A stretch of 64,000 bases of DNA, from positions 77,326,572 to 77,390,571 of the forward strand of contig CM054116.1 in NCBI GenBank assembly GCA_028673005.1, given 5' to 3'. Below are positions 21,340 to 34,860 of this stretch, piece by piece; position 1 is the first letter of the stretch, and every line of letters starts with the position of its first letter. Position numbers and translations under genes: made by a program. The stretch is from Tanypteryx hageni. Its lineage: Eukaryota > Arthropoda > Insecta > Odonata > Petaluridae. The notes beneath the pieces were generated by a model, which ran no database searches, was not told where the DNA came from, and worked only from the letters and a program-made list of their open reading frames with translations.

Positions 21340-22382
21340 TAATTCATATACCTACACGTAAATACTACAGTAATAAATTTTTCAAAATTTAGGCAGCGAA
21401 AAGTTTGCAACTAACGATTTCGAAAAGATGCCACCGGCAGGACACGCATCTGGGTAAAAAATACCCAAGGACAAACGATGTGTTTATCTTTTGATCCTTC
21501 AGCATTATTTTATCCTACTCCTCATTACCTTCCTCTTAGACGCTCCCAGTTACTAGTTCTAGACTGGTTTGTTATTCTCACGATCAGTCGCTTATGAGCA
21601 TTGACACTGAAAGCAGAGAGCGGGCATTATTCACACGCGCACGTCCATACAAAACAATTAATGCAGGAGTGGACTGAGTAAAAACTAAATATTAATGTTT
21701 TGTGCCATTGCACTAGAGATATGCTTTTTATGTGGGTAAGATTTACTGAATCTCCCGTTCATGAGTTTTAGTTTTATAAATTTTTTATACATTTTTTGTA
21801 TTGCTGAACTTTGACGTGATATAAAAATATAAATAATATATATAAATATATATATAATAATATAAACATAAAAGACTGACCGAATTATGTGATAATTGTT
21901 TTATTAATCACTAAGGAGCATATTGCTTCTCGTCCAAGAAATACATTGTTACATTACCAATTAATTGTTCGGCGAAGTCGAGTCAAACGACTAGTTGGTT
22001 AGAAGGAGGAAAGTTGTGAAGATACACGGGAAAATAGACAGACTGACGGATGTGAAGACTTCCCAAAGGAGAAAAAAAGACGGGAACTTCTTGCACCAAA
22101 TGTTACAAACTGACATACAAACAACATGTTTCGCCAATTTGTAAGATATGTTAGACAAAATGTCTGAGAAGTCGTAAAACTAGTTTATTTTGAAGCGAAA
22201 AGTGAACTATAATGTTATTAATTAATGGTTGGCAAATGTAACGTATTTTTATTTTATTTGGCGTAGTGTATAGAGAGAGCTCTTTGGGTAAAAAAAATAC
22301 CAATCGCGCGTCCTGAAGGGTAAAATTAAATTCATGACTTCAGCTGTATCGAATCAACCGATCAAAACAAATATTTCCTCAC

Positions 22383-22523
22383 CTTAATAAGCGCAACTCG
22401 CGGGTTTTTCTCGATTCTCTGTTTGACCATGAAGACAGGATGCGTCGCAAGTATATCCGATCCTTCCGCCATTGGCATTTTATTCTCCAGTACGAGGCGC
22501 TTCTCTCGCTCAATCTCTTCATT
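22383..22523 (-). CDS. Exon of unrecognised charged-protein gene (Glu/Arg helix)
   Basis: This exon is 141 bases, 47 codons, phase 0 at both ends. The minus-strand acceptor is a good pyrimidine-rich TATCTCTCCGCAG before AATGAAGAG. The donor is ATTAAG before GTGAGG. The peptide starts NEEIEREKRLVLENKMPM, has a more ordered segment DILATHPVFMVKQRIEK and ends NPRVALIK. It continues the coiled-coil-like helix of the upstream exon. The family is not recognised, though spacing, phase and codon quality all support a real exon. Confidence 0.8.
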
Positions 22524-22901
22524 CTGCGGAGAGATAAGTATCCCATTTACTTGTGACGCTAAAATATTTCTGAAATATCATAAGATTAAGAATTCAAAAC
22601 CTATTAAATAAAAAATATTAGTCATTATTTTTAATAATATTTCTCTATACAGTAAAAACCCCGATTTAGCGCCACCGTTTGTCCCTCACTGACATTGACG
22701 TTAAAGCGGGTGTGGCGGTAAATCGAAGTATATGCTTGCTTTATGTAATAATAAGATGGAAGTACGATTCGTGGGTGGTATGCGGGGGTGACACCATATA
22801 GAAGGGCGCTAAATCGGAGTTTGACTGTAAATGTATTTATCAAACAAAATATTCTTGATTTAAACCGAATGGAGTCAACCAATGAATTTCCAATAATTTA
22901 C
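22524..22901 (-). other. Short intron (378 bp) nearly half filled by a MITE
   Basis: The donor is GTAAAT at 22901 on the minus strand and the acceptor is the CAG ending at 22524. It is the only short intron found in this gene; a 178-bp MITE (22650-22827) makes up almost half of it. Confidence 0.75.
22650..22827. mobile_element. pogo/Tigger-like MITE (178 bp) with TA duplication
   Basis: The left terminus is CAGTAAAAACCCCGATTTAG and the right terminus is its inverse-like CTAAATCGGAGTTTGACTG. Both are flanked by TA (22648-22649 and 22828-22829). CAGT...ACTG ends with TA duplication are typical of pogo/Tigger elements in the Tc1/mariner superfamily. There is no coding capacity. It sits between two coding exons. 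Confidence 0.85.
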
Positions 22902-23052
22902 CATGCGATTCGCCATACGCTTCTCCGTGTTTTCATAATGCAGCTCTATGATTTTCTGCTGGAGCTCCAGCATGTATTTTCGATCTGTGATATTGACCAC
23001 ACTGCTCCCCATTAGTCGCTCCAATCTCTTGCGTATATCTCGATCATGGCTC
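22902..23052 (-). CDS. Exon of unrecognised charged-protein gene (coiled-coil-like)
   Basis: This exon is 151 bases: one base completes a split codon, followed by 50 codons, ending in phase 0. The minus-strand acceptor is TTTTATAG before GAGCCATGAT and the donor is CGCATG before GTAAAT. The peptide begins SHDRDIRKRLERLMGSS, then has an amphipathic helical run with DRKYMLELQQKIIELHYE and EKRMANRM. Heptad-like spacing of Leu/Ile/Met suggests a coiled coil continuing into the next exon. The incoming phase matches the two overhanging bases of the exon ending at 55343, so the intervening intron would be 32.3 kb. Confidence 0.75.
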
Positions 23053-24539
23053 CTATAAAAGAAAGTAGGGAAGGAATCTATGAAAATCTTCGGAAAAATA
23101 AATCACTTCTTTGAAATAACTTGTAATCAAATAACATTTTTACTTTAAGTTTCTCTCTGCATTCAACATTTAGCTTTCATTAAGTTTTTAATCTATTTTG
23201 TAAACATGCTTGGAAAATTCATCCGAAATAATAATTTTTAAAGCCGATCGGAATCGAAATTACCACAGACGGAGATCGAAATGCTTCTTTCTTCACGGTA
23301 AAAGTAAATTGAACACGTAATTGGCTCTATTTTTTACAAAGGATATGACGAATATTAATTTTATAATGTCTGTCATTAATAGGAAGCAGAAAATTTTTCC
23401 CTCATTCTGAATATCACTATGTCTCCAAACGTTATTTAGGCTATTGGATATACATAGTTCATTATTAACTTTTACATTCAGTAAGCATAACTGGGAGTAA
23501 TGAATGCGTTTTTATAGTTTTAGGGAATTGATTTCAGTCTTTTGAAAGTTTTTAAATAAATCCGATGCTGTATCTAACAAGAAATGCTGCATATCATTAA
23601 TAGTAACATGGAAAAATAATGTTCAGCCTTGGAGGGTGGAAATTATTTTCCTGTGTAGATATTGCGAAACAATGCGCAAGAAACTATTAATAAAAGTGAT
23701 TGCAATGGGATTTGCCTTCTACCTTAACATGGTGATCGTTCATGTCGAGAAATAACGGTCTCATTTATTGAGTGCACGCAGGATCGTTTGCGGCTGGATT
23801 CCGAATTCTAATCGAAAATTCCAAACGCCAGAGGAGCAGATCAAAATCGTTAATTACCAAGTTCTTTATCAAGCATATAACGACTTCAAATTTATTATAT
23901 TCACGCTTGGAAAGATTATTCTGCTTCTGCACCCACCGAGGTGAAAAATTCAATTTAGTGATTTTATTAAAATTACAGTAAAAGAAAATTTTGTTCCTGA
24001 ATTTATCATAATAAAAAGCCAATTATTTTATAATATGCGGTGTTTACTATATCTATTTTTATAATCAATTCATGAAAGCGTGCGATAATATCCCGACTGA
24101 TGCGTGGTTAAATTTAATCAGTTATGCAAGCATAAGTCCATTAAGTTTTTTGTAACGCTCAATGTGTTTGGTTAACACAGATAAGTTTACCGTTACAGGG
24201 AGATAACCGTAGGTATGACATTTATGAAAACAATACTTGAAATATTTCTTAAAGTGAAATGCATATCTTGTTTTTTCCTTTATATTTTCTATTCGGGACT
24301 ATATCAAAACATTGTCGCCATGCATATCTATTTCCTATGTATGTATTTGAATGGATGTTCTCTAAAATAATCGACTCGCAGCAAGGGTGATAGAGAAATT
24401 GAAATGAATTTTAATTGGAAACTAATATCATTTATAAAATTTTTACCAAGTTAGTTTTTACTATACGGTGCAAGAGGACCTTGTGCTAATTATATTATTT
24501 CCCTAGCTTAAAGCTTTTCACTAACGTGGATTTGTATTT

Positions 24540-25790
24540 CGCACGAAAAACTCAATTCCACTTCTCCTACACTGAGCTCTCGCGATATAGTTACCGAAGC
24601 ACGTTCTTCACCTAAAAAATCTCTCAGTTTTCAGCTCAAATCTGCGTCTACGAAACCGCCACTTCTGCGGCGAAATTTATGTTATACACACTCCCGATGT
24701 AAAGGCCTAAGACGAAAACACTTACAGTTTGAGACCCGTCCGTCCTTTCACGCCCACGGCTCTTTTACGGTACCGCGCGCACACACTTGTGGAACTTTTT
24801 CCTCCCGGAGAACACCCGCTGCTTTCCAAAAGGGAGCCTTTCATCGAAGACTCTCTCTCTCTTTCTCCTTTTTGATCACGTCCACCTCGTATTTCTCACC
24901 CACTCCCCTCTCCCGCCAATATTATCCTCTTCTCTCCCTTCCTCCCCTCTCCCTCCTCTCTCCTCCCCCCTCCCTCCTCTCTCCTCCCCCCTCCCTCCTC
25001 CCTCCTTCAGGCACTTTTTCTCGATCCTTCCTCCTCTCTTTGCTGCGTGTTACTTCGTGAGTCTTCTGCGGATGACTGCGGGTGGGTTTTAACTGCGATG
25101 AGAGAGTGAGTGAGTGAAGGCCAAACTTCGGGGGATAAAAAGAAAAGGGTGCTCCGGTCCAATCTCTTCCCCCATTCCGCTTCCCTCCTCCTTCCCCCCT
25201 CTCCTTCCTGCTCGCCTCGCTTCAAAAATTCCCTTTCTCCCTCGCTCCACCTTACTTCTCTCCGACCTCCGGACAGCTCTTCCTTCCGCTATCGCCATGT
25301 TACCATCCGTTCCCTTTTCCACACAATCCCACTTACGAACCTTGTTTCCAAAGCTAACTCGCGTTTCTGGTTATCTTTCCCTATCTCCCCCTGTTTTTTA
25401 TTTCCCTCCGTATCTCTCATCTCGTTTATTTTTCCTATTTCTCTCTTCGTCTTTTGTCTCCCTTTCCCTTCATTCTCTTCGGTTTCCCCTTGTCTGCATC
25501 TTTCTATATTCCTTGTATCAACTTCCCTTTGCTTCTTGTCTACTCCTGTCTTTCTCGATTCTTCTCCTTTCCATATTCCCTCTCTATCATAAAGCTCTTT
25601 CACTTTTCCACTCTAACCATTTCTCTCCCTCTTCTCCTCTCTCTCTCTCTCTATTCCTCCAGCAACCCCGTTGTTTTGCATGACTCCGTGCAATCAAAAT
25701 TTAGACCTTTTTTCTGTAACGCTTTTCGTGTTGTCGGTTGCTTTGGTGACCGATGCGATCGGACGCTTTAGGAAAATGGGGGTAAATTAA
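24540..25790. other. GC- and pyrimidine-rich island
   Basis: CpG-containing sequence at 24560-24800 grades into CTCCCTCC-type low complexity at 24830-25030 and CT-rich sequence to about 25660. Long open frames on both strands are Ser/Pro/Leu or Arg/Glu-rich low-complexity translations and are not supported as genes. A regulatory or replication role is possible but not shown. Confidence 0.5.
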
Positions 25791-28619
25791 ATGGGAGGGA
25801 GTGAGTAGAGGCGCCGGAGAGAGAGCTTAAAGTTAGATAGGAGTTGGTTTCCTTCTGATTCGCATGAATCTCCAATTTAAATCATTTTCTCTCGCTTTTA
25901 AAATGTTGTCAAAGTTCTGCTGTGTTTCGCGCTAACTTTTTGGCATAACAATAATTTGACATATTTTTTTAGAAAACAGAACATTTCGTTTATTTATTAA
26001 ATTTGCATTTTATTTGTATTTATTTTATTTGCACATATATCTGAAACATTACACTCTAAAATATTATTTAAATGATAATTTGCGAGATTCAGATCTCCAT
26101 CATGCTACAAAAGACTGTAAAATGTACTTATTGCTAAGGAGGATGCCTTGAAAAGACTTTAAATCATATGTTCGTTTCTCAAGCACGTCTCGACATGACG
26201 TATGCTTAAAATAACTACTATTCACCACTGAAAATGATCATATTATTCCAGTTTTTATAGCTACCGTGATGACAAATATTTTATAGTTCGAATGAAATTA
26301 CAATAAGCTAGGTACCTTCCCTTTCTATAGTTTGGAGTCGCGTGTAATGTCAAAGTTAATGAAACCCAAATTTATATCCTCGGGAAATATATTGACGAGT
26401 GAAATGGTACTTTATTACTCACAAAAGTCACGGTTCGGAGATTCATGAAGAAATTAAATTCCTATAATATCTTTTGAGTTGACAACTTTTTATATTTTTG
26501 TTGTCTTGCAGGTAAAATACCTGGTATAATCTGTGATTCTAAGGATATGAAAGTCTCCAAAAGGACTCCAGTAAAACGATCATCACGAAGATATTATTTC
26601 ATAGAAATCAATATTAGATAGATAAACGTAGAACCTATTTACAAATATAAATTGATGCCCATACAAGTTAAATGTCAGGAGTGACAGTCATTAAGTTTTG
26701 CAATCACAAAATATAATTTTTACCCCTCGCTAATTTTTTTGGAAAGACTCCATAACCTGTTAAATTTCGAAAGAGTATAAGATTGAAGTTTATTTGTTTT
26801 TATCTTGAATTGTCTATTAATGTTCAATACACGAAGGAATGAAAAGCCATCGACATTAAAACTGGTAAATTTTTATCCTAGCTTGAAAACAGTCATTTCT
26901 TAAATATTTAGAAGCTTAGCTTTCGTTTTCGTGAATTTCACTTTGAAAATTTTTCTCGTTAGCTTTTATGGTATTTACGCTAATGGTTAATGCTTTTAAA
27001 TTTCTGATCATTTGATACAAAGGGATTAATGAGACGGTTCCATTTATCATTCCGAATTGACTGGTAGATTAAAAGGAAGAAAGGTTTTCTTCCGAAATAA
27101 CGACCTTGACGAATGGATACGGCTGACGTTAGAGAAATGAAAGATCGTTTCCCTTGAAGGACGTGAAACAAGAAAAGCGGGACCTTTGTTTGGGGTATGG
27201 TAAAGGTACCTGTATATGATCGATTGATACGGTTATAATCGATTAAAGGTTTCGATGGAATGGAGAAAAATATATTAATTTGATAAAATATATCAAAACT
27301 AGATTAAATATGACTTTTAGCTGTTTCTTACGCAAAAATTAATTCAACGCTGAAATCGGCTTTTTTATATACCGGCCCAATGATTTATTGCATACGTTAT
27401 CCATCGAACTGAATTAGCGAGTGATGGCGTCAGAGGACAATCCCAAATGTCAAATAAAAAATGACGATATGTGAGAGTAAGCAGAGTAACGGTTATATTC
27501 ATACTTTCTCCGCATCGATGAAAGCGAGATTGACGCTCATCTTTGTATTTGAAACATTTAATCAAGGTCGTGAAAATTAAATAAAATTATTTAAGTTTAG
27601 AAAGCATTCCATAATTGTTAACTAAAGCTTATTTATGCATATTCCAAGGTGATGTGGTGTTGCATGTTAGCTTCCCTTATGTCCTCCTATCCCTTTGTCC
27701 GTGCACATTTATCAGCGCCGCTCTGGATAAATGGACTTTCATGAAATTTGTCACTGGAGATCCTTAATTAATAAAATTCATCCACCAAATTCAATTTCAG
27801 TCAACATGGAACAATTTGGACAGACGCTTTGCATAAAATTCCATCACTGGACACGAAAAATTTTTGACGGACTACAAAATTTCATCAACAAGAATTTTAA
27901 TAACTGCGGGTGCCTCGCATATCCTTGCATAACTCGAGATTGTCGAGTTATTTCCTACGATATACCTCCCATTATTGAATGCCATCAATTAAATTGATTA
28001 AGTGTATATAAATAGAAATGAAAAGAGTTTGCCATCTAACTGAACGTTACTGAAGATCAGTGCTACCCAACCTAATTCTCGCCACGCTCTTGTTAATTTT
28101 ACTACACTTAAAATGGCTCTCAATAGCACCCGGAATATAATTTGCGAATTTGTTTTATTTCTTAAAGTATTAAAACATAATAGTAAAAAATCTGAAACCG
28201 GCTTTATTTTAAGTTTGCTACTTTCTTTTGCGAACATAGTGTGGTGCTCGTGTGATATCCTAGAAAAAATGTGTTCGCCGCGACATGTTTTGGGAACCCT
28301 TCTATAGGTTATAAGCGGTTTAAAATGTCATTTTTATTATAAACTACTGGCACTTATTTTCTTTATTTAAATACGCACATGTTGAGAAAACATTATTAAC
28401 AGATCTGTATTCCTAGCCAATGACGTGGGCCGACTTATTTTCACTCGTGTCATTCTCATTATGAAGAACTCGAGAATTTCAATGGGGCCTTCGTATTATG
28501 AGCTTACGGGCGGCTCCTTTATAGTCCCATCTCAGGTTCTTGCGCGCTGTAAAGGTTCCAAAGTCGCCGTCGCTCATTTGTTTCGTCCTCAAATTGACAA
28601 TAAATCCCATTCATCGTAA

Positions 28620-29130
28620 ATTTCCCTTTAATGCTCCTGGAAGAGGGTTTGATTCCACGGGAATGTCGGACGCTCTCATTAATGATAGGGAGAAAGAGGT
28701 GGGCGGGGGTGGAGAGACGGGGGCGGAGAAATGGAGGCGTGGATGGAAGCAGGGAGCGGCGGGAATAACACATCTACTACGCTTGGTATTCACCGAGCGG
28801 TGGAAGTGTTCACCACCTGTGACATTCATTACGGCTTTCTTCCCATTTGTCGCGGATTCTGAGGGAGAGAGAGAAAGAGAGAGGGAAAGGGAAGTTCTAA
28901 AAAAAGGCGCGGGACTTTAATTTCCGCAGGCAGCTGTGTTTTATTTTTGTTCGTGGTGTGCTCACGCCACTTCGCCGTCGAGAACAATAACTCAACGTTG
29001 CCGAAAACGATCGGAAATAAATTTTCAACCAGAAATATCGCTGGATAGGTTTTCGTTTTGTCTCGTGGCATTCACGCATTCCAGTTTTTTCCGGCATTAT
29101 CGCGGGGGAAACATTTTGGCGTGAAAAAAT
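28620..29130. other. GC-rich island with GA tract
   Basis: CpG-rich sequence surrounds a GAGAGAGAAAGAG run near 28863-28890. Short overlapping frames exist on both strands but none has splice-site support or recognisable similarity. Confidence 0.4.
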
Positions 29131-30871
29131 TATCTTCAGCGGAATGTTCCAGAGCTCGTGAGCTCTCGTGGTTGAAATGTTTTAGTTCAGGAGGTATTTA
29201 TTTATTAATGGGGCAATGGTTGCAGAATAGCCTACAACCTCTTTTAGCTGCAGATACCTATATCCTGAAATTGAATGCATTATTTAGACATGATACGTTT
29301 ACATTTTGCAGTATAATTACATATTTGATGCGTAGGCATATACTTCTCCCGCTACAGTAATTGAATTATATTTGATAATGTTTATGCAATTTACTTTTAA
29401 TATACAAAGGAGAAATAGTGTAGTAAAATAAGGGTGTATTTTAAGATTAAAGCCTTAAAATCTGGGAAATTTTTATTGAGAAAGAACATAATAATAATTT
29501 AGATTTGTCCTAGTTTCTATATTTAAAGTGAGATTAAACACTTTAATTATGCGCTCTTGACTATATCTTCTTTATAACTTTTAGTTTAGAAGGTTACCAG
29601 ACAGATTCTTAAGTAAAACAGCAAATATTTGTCAAAACCAAAAATATTACGAAATAATCAACAAAGTTGTAAAAAAGTATGCAAATTAAGAGAACATGAG
29701 CGGTAATAAATAATGCTTCTCATTAGTTCTTATTTTTACGTTACAGTGATACTATTGTCACTTAAACTCGTAAAATATATTCCAAGTTTCTATATTAGTT
29801 TGGACGATTTTTATTATTCACTCGCAAACAAGTTCAGATTTAATCGAAACTAAAACTTTTTTAGCTTCTAATTGCTCGTTGACTAATCGTCGTATCTATA
29901 ATTGTATTCTCTACACGCAGCTAAAAACGGAAAGTTTTAGCATATAATATTCATTAAATTATCTTATTTCAAGAGTTAAAGTGTGCCACATTCGTTTACT
30001 ATCACGGAGACCTTTTAAAAAGATGCCGTCTAGACCCCTCTAGTTTGTTAAACTCCGCTTCACTTTCTATCGTCTTCCTACTCCATACGCACGGCTCTCT
30101 AATTGTGTTTAATTCACCATTCTCAACAACCCTTACAATATCCTTCCTTCGTTACGAAAGGTTTGACGTCAATCAAATTCCTTTTGCACCGTGTTACTTC
30201 CCGCTTTGAACTTCTTTCTTCCTCCCTTTCGTGTCGCTTAAGATGCATGACACGGAAAAGCCAACGCGTGACGTAAGAAAAAGCTTCTAATCCATCCCAC
30301 GCGATATGCGTTCTCTCCCCTTTTATTCGCCCCCTCCGCTTTATTGAAATCTTAGCTCTTCCGGTCCTTGTGACGTATCCTTTACTTTTGACAGCACGGG
30401 GTAGACACGGTAAAGTCTCCATTTTTTCTCATCACAAAATGTCTCCTTAAGTTTTAATAAAAGGGAACCCGATGGCTTTACTGGATTTGGAAAGGCGTTT
30501 CATGAAATACTTTGGCAGTTAAAATGTGTTGAAATGTCCTAAATAACTTTACAAATATAATGTTTAAATACTCGAATTTCCCTGGAATCAACGGAGGGTA
30601 AAAAACAGTGGAATTTCGACGCTATATGTAGTTTCACCTAAAATTTATGCAATTCAACTTTCAACCTGAGAAAGTAGAACAGATGAGCACAAGTTAAGAT
30701 ACCATTGGAAAATGTTTTGATATGTTTAAACCATCCCCATTAGGAGTGATTTAATTTTTATTTAATATAATTAATCTCCTTCAAACTATAATTTACTGAG
30801 CAAGTCTTAACTTTGTTGGATTCCATTTTAAGGATTTTTTTGTTTTATTTCCTCGATCCCCTTCAATAAAA

Positions 30872-31143
30872 GAGGGTTGCTGTAGTGGAGTGGCTAGAGC
30901 GTTCGCCTTTTAGCGCACCCGGGTTCAAATCTGGCGGAGATTGAATTTTTCAACCTGGAATCGTCCCGTCCCCTAATGAATTGGTTTGAGGTGACCGTTG
31001 TCCCCTATGTGCTCTTTGTAAAGAGTAGGCTAATGGATCGAGTTTCCCTCCTCCCTGCTGTGTGTGTGTATCCGGTGTGGAAGGAGTTATGGCTATAATA
31101 GTCGACGAGGCTGATTAGCTAGAAAAACACACACAAACAAACA
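30872..31143 (+). mobile_element. tRNA-derived SINE, family 1, copy 1
   Basis: A Pol III head carries A-box-like TGTAGTGGAGTGGCTAGAGC (30881) and B-box GGGTTCAAATC (30921). The body shares GTTTCCCTCCTCCC, a GTGTGTGTGT run and CCGGTGTGGAAGG with the copies at 39455 and 43483. It ends in a CAAA-type tail. The flanks carry a slightly diverged target duplication, ATCCCCTTCAATAA (from 30856) and ATCCCTTTCAGTAA (from 31144). Confidence 0.85.
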
Positions 31144-31619
31144 ATCCCTTTCAGTAACAACTTTATATCTTCAAAGATTCAATGTTTCTATCCATTCGAC
31201 CCACCCAAATTTCAAGTAATAAAATGAAAATAAATTCAACGCAAACTTCTCAAACAATATATTTTAATAGCATTTCGTTCACCAGTATATAAACATTTCA
31301 TTCGGAAAAGGGAAGTTAAAGAAAAATACTCTTCGCTGTGCGTATCCAAGTTCTTTGAGAATTTATTGCGCAAAAAATATGAACCTGTATCCGAAGCGAT
31401 TGAGCACCCTTTATTTTTAACGTTACTTCCAGTGCGCATTAAAAAACACTTTTGCGAATTAATCTTCGCTCTCTATCAAACCGCTGCGCTGGCTTCTCAA
31501 AATAATATCATCAGCCGCTTATTGCCGTTCTTTATTTTTCAGTACATTATCTTGGACGCACGCGATCCAAACACCTCCGCGTGCTTTAATGCGAAATATC
31601 TCGCTCTGCATTTCTTTAT

Positions 31620-31640
31620 CTCTCTCTCTCTCTCTTTCCC
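31620..31640. repeat. Short CT microsatellite
   Basis: TCTCTCTCTCTCTCT lies inside an accidental 154-codon open frame (31366-31830). That frame has no splice context or recognisable motif and I do not call it a gene. Confidence 0.6.
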
Positions 31641-33859
31641 TGCTCCTAACTGCGCAACCTTTGGCATTTTCTGCGTAAGCATGTCTATTCCCACAGTAAA
31701 TTCTTCTTCCTCACCCCCCTTTCACATCTCACCCTTTAACCCACCCGCATCTGCCTCCACTGAAACTTGCAAATCCATCGCTTTCGGTCTTTTTCTGCTT
31801 AAGGAGAATCATCGCATATTATTTCCTTAACTTTCCAGCAGTTTGTTCCTTCTTCCTCTCGATCGTATTTAGAAACTCTTTCCCTTTCTTTCACCCAATG
31901 CTCAATCATGTAATGCTATAGAATTATCTCTTTGTCTCTCCCGCCCATTTGGAGTTTTCTCTTTCTTTCTAGCCGTTTAAATATAGCTATTTCAACGGAA
32001 TTTTCTGTTAATTTTTACTTTAGGTTTATAGTGTCCTGATTTAAAAAAAGCATTATCCCTAGTTTTAAAGGATAATGCGATACCTCCCTTCTTTGTCGGT
32101 ATAAAGCCAAAGAGGGGCATCATACTTCAAAGACGCGTTCTCGAGATGGTTGAGGCCACGTCACCGATGTGGTTTGTGTTATACCTGTTTATAGAATGAG
32201 GGATGGCGTTTTTGTGGTGATCGTCAAACCTACAAAATGCCATATGTTAAAGAGAATAATTTTAATGGGCAAGAATCCAAACTAAATGAACAAATATATT
32301 CACTAAAGGAAATTATGATTATGAGGTGGTGTTAATTTTTCTCAAAGGAGAAGTTTTAAAACCCTATATATCTGTAGGTATTATTTAACGATTTATTTAT
32401 ATTTTGTAGAACTTTGGTGATGCATTTAATGTCGAAGCAGTTGTTAAAAAGTTACCGTTACGTTATGTAGTAGCTTCATGTAATTTTTTCACAAACTTAC
32501 AATCGGAAATTAAACTTAATAGGATTTTTTATGCTTAAACTATAACTACGATATTAATTATAAATAAAATATTTAAAAACTTCAACTAAATAATGTTTAA
32601 TGGTTGAGAGTGCGAAAAAAAATTGCAATTGCAATGCTAACTTGCAATGCTACTGAAAAGATATGAATCATGAAATTGCGCGCAAAAAGAGTAAATTAGG
32701 GCATGTATACATAAATTGACTTGGAAAAAACCCTTACAATTCTGAGTTTTACAAAATTAAAGATTCATATCGATTTCCTGTTAACGAGTCCACATACAGA
32801 GTTTAACGTTTACGTAATCATAAGTACTCATCACTGGCGTAATATTTCTCTCTGCATAGGGAAAATTATTTTCCCATTCTTTTTCTTTAATCTAATCTCC
32901 TTCTTTCTCACGCAACGAATCACGTCGTTATAAATTATATATAAATTATATATAAATTATAATTTTATCTTAGAAAATTTATAAAAGGATTCGAGTTGTT
33001 TCATAATTATTTGAGATTAAGGTACAATAAGTAATGGAGTATATATTCTTATTTTAATCATGACATCAATAAAATAGCAAAAATAGCTTTTATCAGGGAA
33101 AGAAAGTGCAAAGGAAAGGAAAAGAAAAAAGCTAACCAAGCATGGAGAACCAATCACGTACATACAAACTCGGGTTTACGGGTAGTTACTCCGTTCCAGG
33201 AACCACGTCATACATCCACACGTTTAGGGGAACATTACACACGGTGAAAAGAAAAAGGATCACTGCTTCAGCCTATAGCCCCTCAACCAGCGCATAGTAT
33301 AAAGGAGGATACCAATAGTTGCATAAAGTATACACCATATGGTTTCTCACGATATACCTGTTATTCAAACCCTTTCGAAGCAGTATTAAATTAACAAGTA
33401 ATAACCAAATAGTTCTTGAGTCTACCATGGATATCTGCGTGTCGATAATCATTTATTAAGGTTATAAATAGCACAAAAGAAAAATATCTGAAATGCGTAA
33501 ATATTCTACGGTTTATGCGGTTCTAGAAAAAATTTAAATTTAACCAAGGAATTTTATTCATCTGTGAAAAGAGAAATACATGCTAGAGAAAATCATTATT
33601 TCCTCTGGCAGATAAATTATATTTTTTTTAACTGCAACAGACGTCTCATTTCTACTTGGACTAATCCGTTCCATTTCGTATAAAATGTTTTTGATACATG
33701 TGGATCAATCGGTGATGGTTTGCGCATTTAAAGCCGAATTTTTTCGTGGGATCAAACATTTTTTTCGCGCTAAAAATACCATCCCTTTGCCTGATCTCTA
33801 ATAATACCTGCTGGAATTGCGAACTTTAAACCTACACCTGCTCTCACGAAGACCACCAT

Positions 33860-34860
33860 TTGCATAAGCCACAGCGTGCATGCGAAGCGCGCTGTGAAAG
33901 AGGAGAGTATGAATATTATTATGGCGGAGGTAGAAGAGAGAGGGAGAGAAACATGAAGAGGAGAGATGAGGGGAGGAAAGAAATGGAAGGACAGGAGAGA
34001 GAGAAAGAGGGAGAGTGAGAGCGAAGGATATAGTGCGAGGGTTAAAGGGAGAACAAAGGAGATATGAGAAGTTGATAAAGGGCAGTAGACGCAGACTTTG
34101 TGGATCTAGGGGCCGACCGGCGGAGGGAGTCCACTTAGAAGCGCTAAAAATATCAATTTTTTTTTACGGAGACGTATCCAAAATGATTCTTTTTATTAAA
34201 TTGTGGTATAAAAATAATACTTAATAAAAAGCGTTTTCTTAAAAAATCATGTTTGCTATAATTCTTTCGTATATTATTGCACCGGGACCCACGCCACTGG
34301 CGGAGGGAGAAAGAGCGAGATGTAGAAATGTAAGAAATAACGAGGAAAAAGGTATCAGAAGGAGAGGCAGAGGGGAAAAACAAAGAAAGAGATCCGAGAA
34401 TCCTTTTGGAACTGCCTTTGTGCAACGGTGCGACGGAATAGCTCTCAGCACGGGTGGGGAGATAGAATCCCCCCCCCCCCCGAGCAGTCACGTGACTAGG
34501 CGTCGTATCACAAAGTAGGTACGCAAGTACCGACGAACAACCCTTAAACTTCCACCAGCCAATTCACCTCAAACGTCCTCCTGAAGCTCTTTCCGTTCAA
34601 ACTTTCGGCTACCCATCAACTACGGTGGCGGATTCCCGAAGTGCCTTCCTTTTTTCATACCACCTCTCCACCGACGAATCCCCCCTTCCGCCAATCCTTC
34701 TGACGTTTACTCGGCTCTTTCTCTCTCGCTCTATCCACCTCACTCTATTTCTCTACCACACTGAGAGATCTGGAACTTCTGGACTCTTTCCCAAGCTCGC
34801 TCATTTTTTGATTCAATATTCCGTTTCTCCTCCTGCTCCTCGATGGTTCCGAGTGGCATG
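33860..34860. other. GC-rich island with GA and poly-C tracts
   Basis: A GAGAGGGAGAGA-type tract at 33930-34020 is followed by CpG-containing sequence, an 11-base C run at about 34470 and a CT-rich stretch to about 34830. Short frames on both strands are low-complexity. No exon is supported. Confidence 0.4.

Larger units (their letters stand above)
14219..22382 (-). other. Intron of the minus-strand gene (8.2 kb)
   Basis: It is bounded by the donor GTGAGG at 22382 and the acceptor at 14219. It holds a solo hAT end (14469), the piggyBac pseudogene (15240-16222) with palindromes around it, a ~100-bp degenerate tandem repeat (17620-17935), a CT microsatellite (18751-18955) and the Helitron-like dimer (19801-21339). 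The stretches 16350-17600 and 21340-22382 contain nothing I can assign. Confidence 0.65.

Noticed and set aside
25110..25683. Long plus-strand frames of 160-189 codons
   Set aside because: Ser/Leu/Pro/Phe-rich translation of CT-rich DNA, overlapping in two frames, without splice sites or recognisable domain.
31366..31830. 154-codon plus-strand frame
   Set aside because: Composition changes along its length, it crosses a CT microsatellite, and it has no similarity I recognise; best explained as chance.
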